From Myxococcales bacterium (GTDB lineage Bacteria; Myxococcota_A; Polyangia; Polyangiales; Polyangiaceae), in contig JADJKB010000024.1 of the NCBI GenBank assembly GCA_016706225.1, forward strand, positions 496,001 to 560,000: a stretch of DNA of 64,000 bases, read 5' to 3'. This document shows positions 33,823 through 42,712 of this stretch, one piece after another (position 1 is the first letter of the stretch; every line of letters starts with the position of its first letter). The notes beneath the pieces are model-generated. The model saw only the letters and a list, made by a program, of their open reading frames with translations. It searched no databases and had not been told where the DNA came from. Both the position numbers and the translations under genes were made by a program.

Positions 33823-34875
33823 TTGGACGTTCAAGCACAGAAGAGCGGCGCCGCGGAGGAGGCGGAGGGGAGCGGGCACGCGGGTGAAGGAGAGAGCGGG
33901 CACGGGCACGGGCACGGGCACGGGCACGCGGGTGAAGGAGAGAGCGGGCACGGGCACGGGCACGGGCACGGGCACGGGCACGCGCCGACGCGTGCGCTGG
34001 GGATCGCGCTCGTGCTCACCGCGAGCTTCATGTTCGTCGAGCTCGTTGGTGGGCTGCTCAGCGGAAGCCTCGCGCTGCTCGCCGATGCAGGCCACATGCT
34101 GGCGGATGCCGGAGCGCTGGCGCTGGCACTGGCCGCGCAGCGCTGGGCGCAGCAACCCCGCACCGAGCGCTCGACCTTTGGGCTTCGGAGAGCAGAGGTG
34201 CTGGCGGCGTTCGTGAACGGCATTGCCTTGGCGGTGACCGCCCTGTGGGTGGTCAAGGAGGCTGTCGAGCGTTGGTTTGCGCCGACCGCGATCCGCGCCG
34301 AAGTCATGCTGCCCATCGCGGGCATCGGTCTTCTCGTCAATCTCGTCGTGGCCGCCGTGTTGATGCGGGCACAGCGCGAGAGCCTCAACGTTCGGGCGGC
34401 GTTCGCTCACGTGGCGACCGACGCGGTCGGTTCGGTAGCGGCGCTGATCGCCGGTGCTTGTGTGCTGTTCTTCGACATGCGGCGCGCCGACCCCGCGCTC
34501 TCGGTGTTGATCGCCGCGCTCGTTGCCTACAGCGGCTGGCGTGTGCTGCGTGAGACCACGACCATCTTGCTCGAAGCGACGCCGTCTCACCTGGACGTGC
34601 CCGCCATCGAAGCTGCGATTCGCAGCTGCCCCGGAGTGTGTGAGCTGCACGACCTGCACGTCTGGCGCATCTCGGATCGCTTCGACGCACTCACGGTGCA
34701 CGTGACCCTCACGCGCGGGGCCCACGGTGTGGATGTCTGTCGCTCGGTGGCAGACAAGCTGAAGGCCGAGTTCGGGCTGCACCACGTGACGATCCAGCCC
34801 GAAGCCCCGCCGCCGGACGCGGTGGTCAGTGTGCGTTCGAGCCGCGACGGCGCGCCGATTCGCCGCACCGGTTGA
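33823..34875 (+). CDS. cation diffusion facilitator (zinc-type) with His-rich N-terminus
   Basis: About 350 aa from the TTG at 33823. Six membrane helices begin at RALGIALVLTASFMFVE. The zinc-site motifs HMLADAGAL (HxxxD, helix 2) and HVATDAVGS (HxxxD, helix 5) are both present, identifying a ZnT/ZitB-type proton-coupled exporter. The C-terminal cytoplasmic domain contains CELHDLHVWRIS. The N-terminus has two copies of a 16-residue unit ending in five and six Gly-His pairs, a likely metal-binding region. The start is uncertain because no ATG precedes the His-rich region. Confidence 0.88.
   Translation: MDVQAQKSGAAEEAEGSGHAGEGESGHGHGHGHGHAGEGESGHGHGHGHGHGHAPTRALGIALVLTASFMFVELVGGLLSGSLALLADAGHMLADAGALALALAAQRWAQQPRTERSTFGLRRAEVLAAFVNGIALAVTALWVVKEAVERWFAPTAIRAEVMLPIAGIGLLVNLVVAAVLMRAQRESLNVRAAFAHVATDAVGSVAALIAGACVLFFDMRRADPALSVLIAALVAYSGWRVLRETTTILLEATPSHLDVPAIEAAIRSCPGVCELHDLHVWRISDRFDALTVHVTLTRGAHGVDVCRSVADKLKAEFGLHHVTIQPEAPPPDAVVSVRSSRDGAPIRRTG
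33881..33984 (+). repeat. 48-bp tandem repeat with GGGCAC hexamer runs inside the CDF gene
   Basis: Unit 1 (33881-33928) and unit 2 (from 33929) share the opening CGGGTGAAGGAGAGAGC and then run into GGGCAC hexamers, five in the first and six in the second. In frame it encodes AGEGES followed by Gly-His pairs. Such hexamer runs can change length by replication slippage without breaking the frame. Confidence 0.85.
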
Positions 34876-34951
34876 GCGGCGAAAATCCGGCGATTGGACC
34901 GGCTTTCCGGGGGCCCACCTCGCGCCTTTGGCATGGTACCGTAGGCGTCCG

Positions 34952-35347
34952 ATGCTGAAGACCGAAGAAGATCTCGAGAGGTTACTCACCAAGCTCGAAC
35001 GAAACTTCCAACGCCTGGAGAACGGCACGTTCCTCGTCGCGATTGGCTCCAACCTGGCGCCGGTTGCACTCCGGCTCGCAACGCCGGTGCTGGTGGCGCA
35101 GGTGGCCATCGGTGGGGCACCCACCGGCGATCCGGCGGTCGAGGCCGCGCTGTTTCGCAAGCTCTTGCAGCTGAACGCCACCGACCTCTTGCACGCAGCC
35201 TACGCGCTGGAAGATGGTCGCATCGTGTTGGTCGCGGCGCTCGAGCTAGAAAATCTGGACTCGAACGAAATCGAGGCGGTGCTGGCGGACATGGGCATGG
35301 CCCAGTCGAAACACGTCGGCATGTTGCGCGATCTGATCAAGAAGTAG
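34952..35347 (+). CDS. small CesT/YbjN-like protein next to pspA
   Basis: 131 aa, soluble. The layout (N-terminal helix LLTKLERNFQRLENGTF, beta strands VLVAQVAIGG, then FRKLLQLNATDLLHAAYALE and IVLVAALELENLD) resembles the CesT chaperone / YbjN fold. No secretion system is encoded nearby. It ends 19 bases before pspA and is probably in the same transcript; a chaperone or membrane-stress role is inferred from position and fold only. Confidence 0.5.
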   Translation: MLKTEEDLERLLTKLERNFQRLENGTFLVAIGSNLAPVALRLATPVLVAQVAIGGAPTGDPAVEAALFRKLLQLNATDLLHAAYALEDGRIVLVAALELENLDSNEIEAVLADMGMAQSKHVGMLRDLIKK

Positions 35348-35366
35348 CCCCTCCGGAGCAACGACC

Positions 35367-36200
35367 ATGGGAATTTTCGCGCGCCTCGCCCGTCTCATCA
35401 AATCCAACCTGAACGATCTGATCAGCCGCTCCGAAGATCCGGAGAAGATGCTGAATCAGATCGTCATCGACATGAATGCGCAGCTGATCGAGGCGAAGAA
35501 GCAGGTCGCCGCCTCGATTGCCGATGAAAAACGCCTGGCGAAACAGGCGGAACAAGAGGCCGCTACCGCCGCCGAGTGGGAGCGCCGCGCCATGATGGCC
35601 GTGCGCGCCGGGGACGACGCGCTGGCGAAGGAAGGCCTGGCCCGTCGCAAGGAGCACGGCGCTCTCGCCGAGCAGTACAAGCTGCAGTGGCAGAAGCAGA
35701 AGCAGTCCGTCGATCAGCTGAAGCTCGCGCTCCGGGCGCTGAACTCCAAGATCGAGGAGGCCAAGCGCAAGAAGAACCTGCTCATCGCCCGCAAGAAGCG
35801 CGCGGAGGCCCAGAAGCAGATCCAAGAGACGATGAGCGGGCTCAAGAACGCGAGCGCCTTCGAGGCGTTCGACCAGATGGAGCAGCGCATCAACCAGATC
35901 GAGGCCGAGGCCGAGGCTGGCGCCGAGATCGCCGAGGAGTACAGCGGCGACGTGCTGGCGACCAAGTTCGCCCAGCTCGAACAGACCGCGGGCGCGGACG
36001 AGGACCTCGAGGCGCTCAAGCGCAAGATGGGAGTCCTGCCACCGGAGGCGGCACCGGCGCCTCGCGAGGCGGTCCGGGTCGAGGCGAAGGCAAACGCAGA
36101 AGAGATGCCGGAGCTCGACGCCGCGGAGCAAGAGGAGCTGGCTCGCGCGCTGGCCGATCTCGAGGCCCAGGAGCAGGCGGAGCTCCGCATGAAGCGCTGA
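35367..36200 (+). CDS. pspA: phage shock protein A / IM30 family protein
   Basis: 277 aa. MGIFARLARLIKSNLNDLIS is the amphipathic N-terminal helix of PspA/IM30/Vipp1, followed by DPEKMLNQIVIDMNAQL and a long Ala/Glu/Lys-rich coiled coil to about residue 210. These proteins form ESCRT-III-like rods that stabilise stressed membranes. GGAG lies nine bases upstream of the ATG. No pspB, pspC or pspF is seen. Confidence 0.9.
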   Translation: MGIFARLARLIKSNLNDLISRSEDPEKMLNQIVIDMNAQLIEAKKQVAASIADEKRLAKQAEQEAATAAEWERRAMMAVRAGDDALAKEGLARRKEHGALAEQYKLQWQKQKQSVDQLKLALRALNSKIEEAKRKKNLLIARKKRAEAQKQIQETMSGLKNASAFEAFDQMEQRINQIEAEAEAGAEIAEEYSGDVLATKFAQLEQTAGADEDLEALKRKMGVLPPEAAPAPREAVRVEAKANAEEMPELDAAEQEELARALADLEAQEQAELRMKR

Positions 36201-36205
36201 GCGAG

Positions 36206-38137
36206 ATGGGGCTCGGGATGAAACGCGGTCGGCTCACCCTGGTCGTCTTGGCTGCCGCGCTCGTGGCACCAACCTCGCTCGCCGCAGGTCGGGCGCTGGA
36301 GGCCATCCCCATGGCCGGGACGAAAATCCGCATCGACGGTGATCTGCGCGAATGGCCCGGCAAGATGACGGACCTGTCGCAGACGCTGCAAGGGTCGTCG
36401 GACTCGGCATCGGGGCACGTCGGTTACGACGACTCGAACCTGTACGTCGCCTTCCGTGTGAATGACAGGACCCTGGTCCGTACCTCGGGCTACGGCTCGA
36501 GCGAAGATCACGCTTCGCTCGTGATCGCATTCCCCACGGGCAAGGGTGGATTCACCACCGAAGAGCTTTTGCTCTTTCAAGGTGATCCCGGCAAGAGCGC
36601 CGGCGCGGTCCGCACCAAGTCCGGCGCGGTCAGCGGCGCAACCCTGGTCGAAGCACCGACCAAGAACGGCTTCCTCTTCGAGGCCAAGATCCCGTGGAGC
36701 GCGCTGCCGGCGGCGAGCCGGGTGCGGGTCGGGCTCCGGGGCGCCCTGCGCTACACCGACTCCGACTCACCCGGTTCGGTCAAGGGTGTGATCGGCACCG
36801 GAACCGGCAGTGGCGGGCAGATGCCGGCGCTCCTGCTCGAAGGGGAGCAGGGGCTCGACACCAGCATCATCCGGGGGAAGGGGCTGCCCGCCGCCTCTCG
36901 CGTTGCGTACGGGGACGTCGCGGGGGACAAGATGATGGAGCGCGTCGCCGTGTACGGCGGCTTCCTGACCATCGTCGGCTCGCACTACCGCGGAGGGAAT
37001 CAGTTCTACTTCGGTGAGCTCGGTGTGTCCGACGCCAGCATGGTGACTCGCCTCGAGGTCAGGGACTTCGATGGTGACAAGAAGGACGACATCCTGATCC
37101 AGAAGCGGCTCGGGTCGTCGACGAAGTACCGCGAGGTGCTCCAGATCCTGAAGCTAGGCTCCGACGACGCGCCGTGGGCGGCTTTTTCCCACGAGATCGC
37201 CATCGTCACCGACAAGGGCAAGATCGAAAATCAGGTGAGCATCGGCTCGAAGGGCAAGCAGACCACCATCGAGATCTCACAGGGCAAGGCCGACGGCTTC
37301 GAGCCCGACACCTACGCCGAGCTGGTCTCTGGTGACATGCCGGGCGCGCTGTTGCCTTGGGAGAGCGTCAAGAGCCGCACCTTCGCCTGGGACGGCAAAC
37401 AGTTCAGCAAGATCGACGAAGGCACCCAGACCCCGAAGTCGGGCGGGAAAAAACCCAAGGGCACGAAGGCGCCGAGCGGTCCGCCGCAACCGCCCGCGCC
37501 GCGACCGCCGACCGCCGACGAGATGCTGGATCGACTGTATGCGCTCTATCGCAAGGACCGCCACGTCGGCGCCAAGGCCCCGCGCTTCGACTTCGTGACG
37601 GACGTCGCGAGCGGCAGCGAGACCGAGCGGGTGCTGGTTCACGATCGGGACATCGTGGTCTTTGGCAAGGGTTACCGGGCCGGTACCACGTATTCGTTCA
37701 TCAGCATCGGTGTGGCGGATCCGAAGGACATCCTGGACGTCACGGCGCGGGATCTGACCGGCGACGGCAAGGCCGAGATCATCGTGCGAGGACTGCTTCA
37801 CGCCAAGGCGAGCAAAGAGCTCGGCGGCGACGTGGTCGATCGCTACGCATTCTTCGTCTACCAGGTGACCGACGGCGGCGTGCGCCGAGTGTTTGCCGCC
37901 GAGACCGGGCGGGCGCTCAAGGACAACCGCATCGTCGGCGCGCTGGCTTTTTTGCCGGACAAGACGGGCGTGCGCATCGAGCTTCGCCCGGGGCGCGCCG
38001 TCGGCTGGACCGAGAAGAGTTATCCCTTCCCGACGGACACCACTACCGCAGGCGGGCTAGAGCCGCTGCTGTTGCCGTGGACGAGCTCGAGCGCGCGCAA
38101 ATACAAGTTCGACGGCAACGGTTTTGCGCTCGAGTGA
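36206..38137 (+). CDS. large secreted protein with CBM9-like domain and FG-GAP-like segments
   Basis: About 643 aa. Two in-frame starts (36206 and 36218) precede a signal peptide (LTLVVLAAALVAPTSLAAG). Residues 30-210 match a CBM9/DOMON-like beta-sandwich (IRIDGDLREWPG, GYDDSNLYVAFRVNDRTLVR, FEAKIPWSALP). Acidic repeats VRDFDGDKKDDILIQKR and ARDLTGDGKAEIIVRG recall FG-GAP/VCBS calcium-binding blades. A Pro/Lys-rich linker divides the molecule near residue 430. It starts six bases after pspA. Function unknown; a surface or binding role is inferred. Confidence 0.65.
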   Translation: MGLGMKRGRLTLVVLAAALVAPTSLAAGRALEAIPMAGTKIRIDGDLREWPGKMTDLSQTLQGSSDSASGHVGYDDSNLYVAFRVNDRTLVRTSGYGSSEDHASLVIAFPTGKGGFTTEELLLFQGDPGKSAGAVRTKSGAVSGATLVEAPTKNGFLFEAKIPWSALPAASRVRVGLRGALRYTDSDSPGSVKGVIGTGTGSGGQMPALLLEGEQGLDTSIIRGKGLPAASRVAYGDVAGDKMMERVAVYGGFLTIVGSHYRGGNQFYFGELGVSDASMVTRLEVRDFDGDKKDDILIQKRLGSSTKYREVLQILKLGSDDAPWAAFSHEIAIVTDKGKIENQVSIGSKGKQTTIEISQGKADGFEPDTYAELVSGDMPGALLPWESVKSRTFAWDGKQFSKIDEGTQTPKSGGKKPKGTKAPSGPPQPPAPRPPTADEMLDRLYALYRKDRHVGAKAPRFDFVTDVASGSETERVLVHDRDIVVFGKGYRAGTTYSFISIGVADPKDILDVTARDLTGDGKAEIIVRGLLHAKASKELGGDVVDRYAFFVYQVTDGGVRRVFAAETGRALKDNRIVGALAFLPDKTGVRIELRPGRAVGWTEKSYPFPTDTTTAGGLEPLLLPWTSSSARKYKFDGNGFALE

Positions 38138-38140
38138 GCG

Positions 38141-38785
38141 TTAGAACTCGATGAACGCACCGAGGGTGAAAGCCGCCTCGGTCTGGGAGAAGTCCTGGCT
38201 CTGGTCGGAGGTGAGCTCGCTCTTGACCTCGGCCTTGCCGCCGAGCGTGGTTTCGAACATGCCGCCGACCAAGAATCCGAAATGCTCGAGGGGCTTCAGC
38301 GCCAGGAGCACCTCTCCGCCGGGGACTAGGCCGGTGTAGGTTTGTTCGAAGCTTCCGAAGGAGAGCTCGGTTCGGGCGTAGGCGATGCCCCCGCGGAGCC
38401 AGAGGCTGGTCGAGCCCGACATCGGGAGTGCGACGCCGACCCGTGCACCGAACAACATGAACGTGCCAAAATTGTCGTTGTCGGAATAACTCAGGAGGGC
38501 GCCGATCGAGACCGGCGGCGCCACGAAGTAGTGCACGCCGATGCGCGAATGAGAGCCGAACGGGCCCAGGAACGGGGTGAACAAACCAAACTGGTGGTTC
38601 GTGGTCGCGTCGCCCGATTCCGGCTTGACGCGCTGGTACGAGTAACCCCCGAGGTGCTCGAGCGACAGCACGAGCGAATCGCGACTCCCGACCGGCCCCG
38701 CTCCCTCCGCAAACGCATGCTGTGTGACGCAAAGGGTCGTCCCCGCGGCCAGAACACCGAGCCCGAGTCGGAGGAGCGGTTTCAA
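38141..38785 (-). CDS. small outer-membrane beta-barrel protein
   Basis: 214 aa. Signal peptide to QHAFAE, then amphipathic beta strands and a terminal Phe (LGAFIEF), the signature recognised by the BAM complex. The TTG start at 38785 is preceded by GGGGGAG on the minus strand and overlaps the stop of the upstream gene (TTGA), indicating translational coupling. Similar in size and layout to its upstream neighbour; ligand unknown. Confidence 0.6.
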   Translation of the reverse strand: MKPLLRLGLGVLAAGTTLCVTQHAFAEGAGPVGSRDSLVLSLEHLGGYSYQRVKPESGDATTNHQFGLFTPFLGPFGSHSRIGVHYFVAPPVSIGALLSYSDNDNFGTFMLFGARVGVALPMSGSTSLWLRGGIAYARTELSFGSFEQTYTGLVPGGEVLLALKPLEHFGFLVGGMFETTLGGKAEVKSELTSDQSQDFSQTEAAFTLGAFIEF

Positions 38786-39432
38786 TAGAACTCCCCCATG
38801 ATGCCGGTCGTCAGACCGTAGGCGCTGTACTTGGGGTCGCCGTCACCGCCGCCCGCGATGTGGAAGTCGGCGTGGGGTCCGACCAGTATGCCGACGTGGG
38901 GGACCGGGAAGAACACCGCGTAGGCCTCGGCGCCGACGCCGAAGGTGTAGGCGCTGTTGTTCTCCGAGCTGTTGTTGCCCGTCGAATTGGTGTCTTCGTT
39001 CTTCGAAAAGGCGATCAGCGACGTCGGTCCGCCCCGAATCCAGTAGCCGAAGCGTCCTGCCTTCTCGGTGCCGCCGTAACCAATGCGAGGGCGGAGCTGG
39101 ATCACGTTCGAGGTCACCTTGTTGTCGCCCAGGTCGAACTGAAAACGCGTGACTCCGAACAGCACGCCGAAGTTGAGCCCGGACGCGCTCATGCTGAACA
39201 GGCCGACGCCGCCCCAGTAGATTGGATGGAAGCCCTTGGACTCGTAGCTGCCGCCGTCGTCAGAGAACTTCTGGTTCTGGAACCCGAACAGCTTCTCGAC
39301 GCTGAAGATGAACTCGTCCCGTTCACCGAAGTGGCTGCCGGGGGCGGCGCTCTGGGCGCGGGCGGGGCTCGATGACAGCGCAACGGCCAGCGCAATTGCG
39401 CCGCCCACCGCGATGCCGTGCGCCCGACCCAT
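38782..39432 (-). CDS. small outer-membrane beta-barrel protein
   Basis: 216 aa. Signal peptide (AVALSSSPARAQ), beta-rich body and a C-terminal aromatic (IMGEFY). Both this and the following protein begin the mature part with an acidic segment and a V/LEKLFG or LEHLGG motif, suggesting relatedness. ATG at 39432 is chosen; GTG at 39435 and TTG at 39441 are alternatives. Confidence 0.6.
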   Translation of the reverse strand: MGRAHGIAVGGAIALAVALSSSPARAQSAAPGSHFGERDEFIFSVEKLFGFQNQKFSDDGGSYESKGFHPIYWGGVGLFSMSASGLNFGVLFGVTRFQFDLGDNKVTSNVIQLRPRIGYGGTEKAGRFGYWIRGGPTSLIAFSKNEDTNSTGNNSSENNSAYTFGVGAEAYAVFFPVPHVGILVGPHADFHIAGGGDGDPKYSAYGLTTGIMGEFY

Positions 39433-39518
39433 CACCGTCAATGGAGCACGGCCACCCCAGCGGCGTCAAATGCGACCGCGCGGGGGCGGCCGTTCTGCCG
39501 CGGGTTTTGTCGGTGGGC

Positions 39519-40133
39519 TCAGGAAGAAGGCTGGGCCGTCGTGCGCCGGACCGGAATGATCTGCACCCGTCGGCTCGCGCCTTCGCCGTCACTCTTGGTC
39601 ACGACGCCCTCGAACTTGGCGAGCGCCAGATGCACCACGCGGCGGTCGCGGGGGTTCATCGGTTCGAAGGTGATGATCTTGCCTTGTTCGACGGCCTGTT
39701 TGCCCAGGCGGCGCGCCATGCTCGCCAGCGAGTTATCGCGACGGTTGCGGTAGCCCTCTGCGTCCACCAGCACGTGGCGTTTGTCGAGCCCCGAGCGGTT
39801 GACGACGCGGTGGGTGATGAACTGTAGCGCCATCAGCACCTGGCCCTTCTTGCCGATGATACGACCGGCGTCGGGGCCGGAGATCTCGATCAAGATCTCC
39901 GGGCTCTCGTCGTCGTCCTTGGGACGGCGCAGGCGCACCCGGCAATCCATCTCCATCTCTTTTACGACGTCCGCGACGAACTCGAGCGCGTTCATCGCAC
40001 GCTCGTCGTCCTCCGGAATGAAATCCGGCTCATCGTCACGCGGCGCGCTGCCGTCCTCGTCGGACGCCTCCGCTCCGTTGCCGTCTTGTTCTTCCGCCCA
40101 CTCTTGGTCGAGCTCCTGGTCCGACTCGCTCAT
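39519..40133 (-). CDS. khpB: KhpB (Jag) RNA-binding protein
   Basis: 204 aa. An acidic N-terminal stretch of about 45 residues is followed by a KH domain with GRIIGKKGQVLMAL and an R3H domain (RDNSLASMARRLGKQAVEQG, NPRDRRVVHLAL). KhpB binds small RNAs and mRNAs. It lies immediately downstream of yidC as in most bacteria. The usual Jag-N domain is replaced by the acidic segment. Confidence 0.9.
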   Translation of the reverse strand: MSESDQELDQEWAEEQDGNGAEASDEDGSAPRDDEPDFIPEDDERAMNALEFVADVVKEMEMDCRVRLRRPKDDDESPEILIEISGPDAGRIIGKKGQVLMALQFITHRVVNRSGLDKRHVLVDAEGYRNRRDNSLASMARRLGKQAVEQGKIITFEPMNPRDRRVVHLALAKFEGVVTKSDGEGASRRVQIIPVRRTTAQPSS

Positions 40134-40186
40134 TTGTCTGGCCTTTCCCTAGCAGAGGGTGGCGATGGGCTGGCCCGCGTACGGGC

Positions 40187-41932
40187 TCAGCTGCTCGCCC
40201 CCTCCTTGATCTTCACGCCGATTTCACGGCTTTTTTTTTCCGCTTCGCTCTTCTCGGTCTGACGACGCACGTACCGCTCGACCACCTGCTGCTGGGCGAT
40301 GGTCAAGAGCCCGTTCGTGAACATGTAGACGCCCAACCCGGCGGGTAAGAACAGCATGAACACGGTGAACATTGCCGGCATGAAATACAGCATCATCTTC
40401 TGCTGCATCGGATCACCCTGCATGGGCATGATCTTCTGCTGAGCGAAGTTGGTCGCTCCGATGATGAACGGCAGGATGAAGAACCGATCCGGTTGAGACA
40501 GGTCTGGGAACCAAAGGAAGGGGATGTTGTACAGCTCGACCGCGGTCTGCAGCGTCGTGTAGAGCGCGAACCAGACGGGCATGCTGGCGAGCTGAGGCAG
40601 ACAGCCCTTCAGCGGATTCACGTTGTGCTTCCGCCACAGCTCCATCTGAGCCAAGCCCTTGGCTTGCGCGTCGTCCTTGAACTTCTCCGTGATCGCGTCG
40701 AGCTCCGGCTTGAGCTCGCGCATCTTGATCATGCTCTTGATGCTGGGCACGGCCAGCGGGAACAAGAGCACGCGCGCGGTGATTGTCAGGATGATGATCG
40801 CGAGACCCCAGTTCGGGAGCACCGAGTGCACCTTGAGCAGGAACCCGACCAGCACCTTGGCGATGACGCTGAAGAAACCCAGATCGATCAGCTCGGTGAA
40901 ATCGTGTTTTTCCCCGCCCACGCCGGCCAGGAGATCGCGCTCTTTCGGGCCGATGTAGCTGAGCACCGAGTAGCTGGCGCTCTCCTTCGGTTCGAGCTCG
41001 ACCACGGGGTACGCCAGCCGTGCCCGGTACATCGAGCCGCCGGCCTTGTCGGCGCTCTTCGACTTGAAGTGGGCGCTGTCCCAGCGGTCCTCGATCTGCA
41101 GCTGGCAGGTGGGTTTTGCTCCCCCTGGCGCCGTCAGCGGCGCAATGGCGTGGGAAAAATACGCGTTCGAGACCGCGGCATACGCCGGCGCTTGTTTGAT
41201 CTCGGACCAATCCCCCGCGTTCAGCGGGCCGCTGAATGCCTCGCCCTTGAACTGATCCGGTTCGAAATCTGGAGGGCGCAGGCGGGTGGCCTTGTTGCCG
41301 TCGGATATGCACTCGACGTGGGTCAAGAACGGGCTGACCCGGAACATGCCACCCTCCACTTCGTGGGTGGTGCGCCAGGCGTCCGAGTGCACCGTGAGGG
41401 CGTGTTTCAGCTTCTTGTCGGAGAGATTGGTGAGTGTCGCTTCCGCCTCGAGCTCGTACGGGCGGCCCGTGGCTCGCACGACCCGGCGCACCTCGACCTT
41501 GGCGTCGCGGTAGACGAACTCGCAGCTCTTGGGCTCGGCTTTGACCAGCTCGTAGTCGACCTCGTCGAAGTCGATCTGCCAGTCGTCCGCCGGTTGGAAG
41601 CGCTCGTTCCTGAAGTGGAAACGCAGCTGGCGGCGCAGCTCCACGTCGGGCGTGGTCGAGAGATCGATCGCCTTGCCCTTGGGCTGGTACTTGGCGGTCC
41701 CGAGATAGAAGTGTTTGAGCGAGGCACCCTGGGTGCTGATCTGCGCGTGAAACCGCTCACCCCAGAGATCACACAGCTGCTCGGGCTTGCGCTCGGCCGG
41801 GACCGCGGTGCCATCGAACTTCAGCGGCTGATGCTCGGCGGATTTTTCGCCGAGGAGCTTCGGCAAAAAGGTGACCGCCAAGAGCACGGTGAGCCCGATG
41901 AAGAGCCACCGCACGATTCCGCTTCGTTCCAT
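40187..41932 (-). CDS. yidC: membrane protein insertase YidC
   Basis: 581 aa. An N-terminal anchor helix (IVRWLFIGLTVLLAVTFLP) is followed by a large periplasmic beta domain (about residues 50-345). The conserved insertase core contains VLPNWGLAIIILTITARVLL, FPLAVPSIKSMIKM, GCLPQLASMPVWFALYTTL and GLGVYMFTN. The C-terminus is basic (KKSREIGVKIKEG), suiting ribosome contact. This is the Gram-negative (long) form. Confidence 0.96.
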   Translation of the reverse strand: MERSGIVRWLFIGLTVLLAVTFLPKLLGEKSAEHQPLKFDGTAVPAERKPEQLCDLWGERFHAQISTQGASLKHFYLGTAKYQPKGKAIDLSTTPDVELRRQLRFHFRNERFQPADDWQIDFDEVDYELVKAEPKSCEFVYRDAKVEVRRVVRATGRPYELEAEATLTNLSDKKLKHALTVHSDAWRTTHEVEGGMFRVSPFLTHVECISDGNKATRLRPPDFEPDQFKGEAFSGPLNAGDWSEIKQAPAYAAVSNAYFSHAIAPLTAPGGAKPTCQLQIEDRWDSAHFKSKSADKAGGSMYRARLAYPVVELEPKESASYSVLSYIGPKERDLLAGVGGEKHDFTELIDLGFFSVIAKVLVGFLLKVHSVLPNWGLAIIILTITARVLLFPLAVPSIKSMIKMRELKPELDAITEKFKDDAQAKGLAQMELWRKHNVNPLKGCLPQLASMPVWFALYTTLQTAVELYNIPFLWFPDLSQPDRFFILPFIIGATNFAQQKIMPMQGDPMQQKMMLYFMPAMFTVFMLFLPAGLGVYMFTNGLLTIAQQQVVERYVRRQTEKSEAEKKSREIGVKIKEGASS

Positions 41933-42273
41933 GTCTTGCTCGAGAGTCGAGGAGAGGTCTTCGTGAGTTCAGGCGGAGTCGGTCGCTCGATCGCGCCCGC
42001 TCTCGGTGCCGCTTCCGGGGGGCTCGGCGGAGGGGGTTCCGCATCGGGGTGGCCCTCCGGGAGTGGCGGCGGATCGTATCCACCCGGATGAAACGGATGG
42101 CAACGGGAAAGGCGCCGGATCGTCAGCCAGCTGCCCTTTAGCGCCCCGTGGAGCTCGATGCAGCGCAGGCCATAGCGGGAGCAAGACGGGTGAAAACGGC
42201 ACACGTTGCCCAGGAACGGCGACAGAAGCCGCTGGTACAGCCGGATCAGCAGGATCAGGAACCGGGCGACCAT
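41821..42273 (-). CDS. yidD: membrane protein insertion efficiency factor YidD with long C-terminal tail
   Basis: 150 aa if read to its stop. Residues 1-72 are a normal YidD (LLIRLYQRLLSPFLGNVCRF, HPSCSRYGLRCIELHGALKG, RCHPFHPGGYDPPP). The tail is Pro/Ser-rich and overlaps the first 112 bases of yidC in another frame; typical YidD is about 70-100 residues. Either the overlap is real and couples translation or the tail has no function. Confidence 0.85.
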   Translation of the reverse strand: MVARFLILLIRLYQRLLSPFLGNVCRFHPSCSRYGLRCIELHGALKGSWLTIRRLSRCHPFHPGGYDPPPLPEGHPDAEPPPPSPPEAAPRAGAIERPTPPELTKTSPRLSSKTWNEAESCGGSSSGSPCSWRSPFCRSSSAKNPPSISR

Positions 42274-42301
42274 GGCGTCGGAGTCTGCGCCTTTTGCCGG
42301 C

Positions 42302-42712
42302 TCAGGGTAAGGCCTGCCGCGCTGCGCGGCGCTCCCGGTCGGAGCGTGCGTCGGCGCTGCGGCCCCGGATGCTCGCGCTGGCCTTTTCCCACTCGAGCAC
42401 GACGTCGGCCAGGCCCAGCTCCGCCGGCGCTCGCTTGACGATCACGATCACGTCGATGTCCGCGTCGAACAGCTCACGCTTCGTGCGAAATGCCTCGCGG
42501 ACCAGGCGTTTGGCGCGATTTCTCGCCACGGCGTTGCCGACCTTGCGCGAGGCCACGATACCGAGGCGCGCGCCGTCGGAGCCTGCGCGTGCATACACCA
42601 AGAGCACGAAACACGGCGTTGATACACGCCGGGCCGAGCGTTGAATGTCCTGGTACTCGGCCCGCTTGCGAATGCGCTGTGCGGGCGGAAACCGACCGCT
42701 CGGGCAGAGCAC
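42302..42712 (-). CDS. rnpA: ribonuclease P protein component
   Basis: 136 aa. The RNA-binding signature is visible as RLGIVASRKVGNAVARNRAK, continuing RLVREAFR. The GTG at 42712 overlaps the rpmH stop codon by one base (TAGTG), the classical rpmH-rnpA coupling, and is preferred to in-frame starts inside rpmH. Confidence 0.9.
   Translation of the reverse strand: MLCPSGRFPPAQRIRKRAEYQDIQRSARRVSTPCFVLLVYARAGSDGARLGIVASRKVGNAVARNRAKRLVREAFRTKRELFDADIDVIVIVKRAPAELGLADVVLEWEKASASIRGRSADARSDRERRAARQALP

Noticed and set aside
33882..33990. CRISPR-like array
   Set aside because: The repeats are in-frame codons for Gly-His pairs inside the zinc exporter, with no spacers.
35576..36205. N-terminal extension of the CBM9-like protein
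   Set aside because: It overlaps pspA in another frame; the signal peptide begins at 36206 or 36218.
40493..42091. 532-codon open frame on the plus strand
   Set aside because: Antisense of yidC and yidD; biased Glu/Arg/Leu composition without motif.
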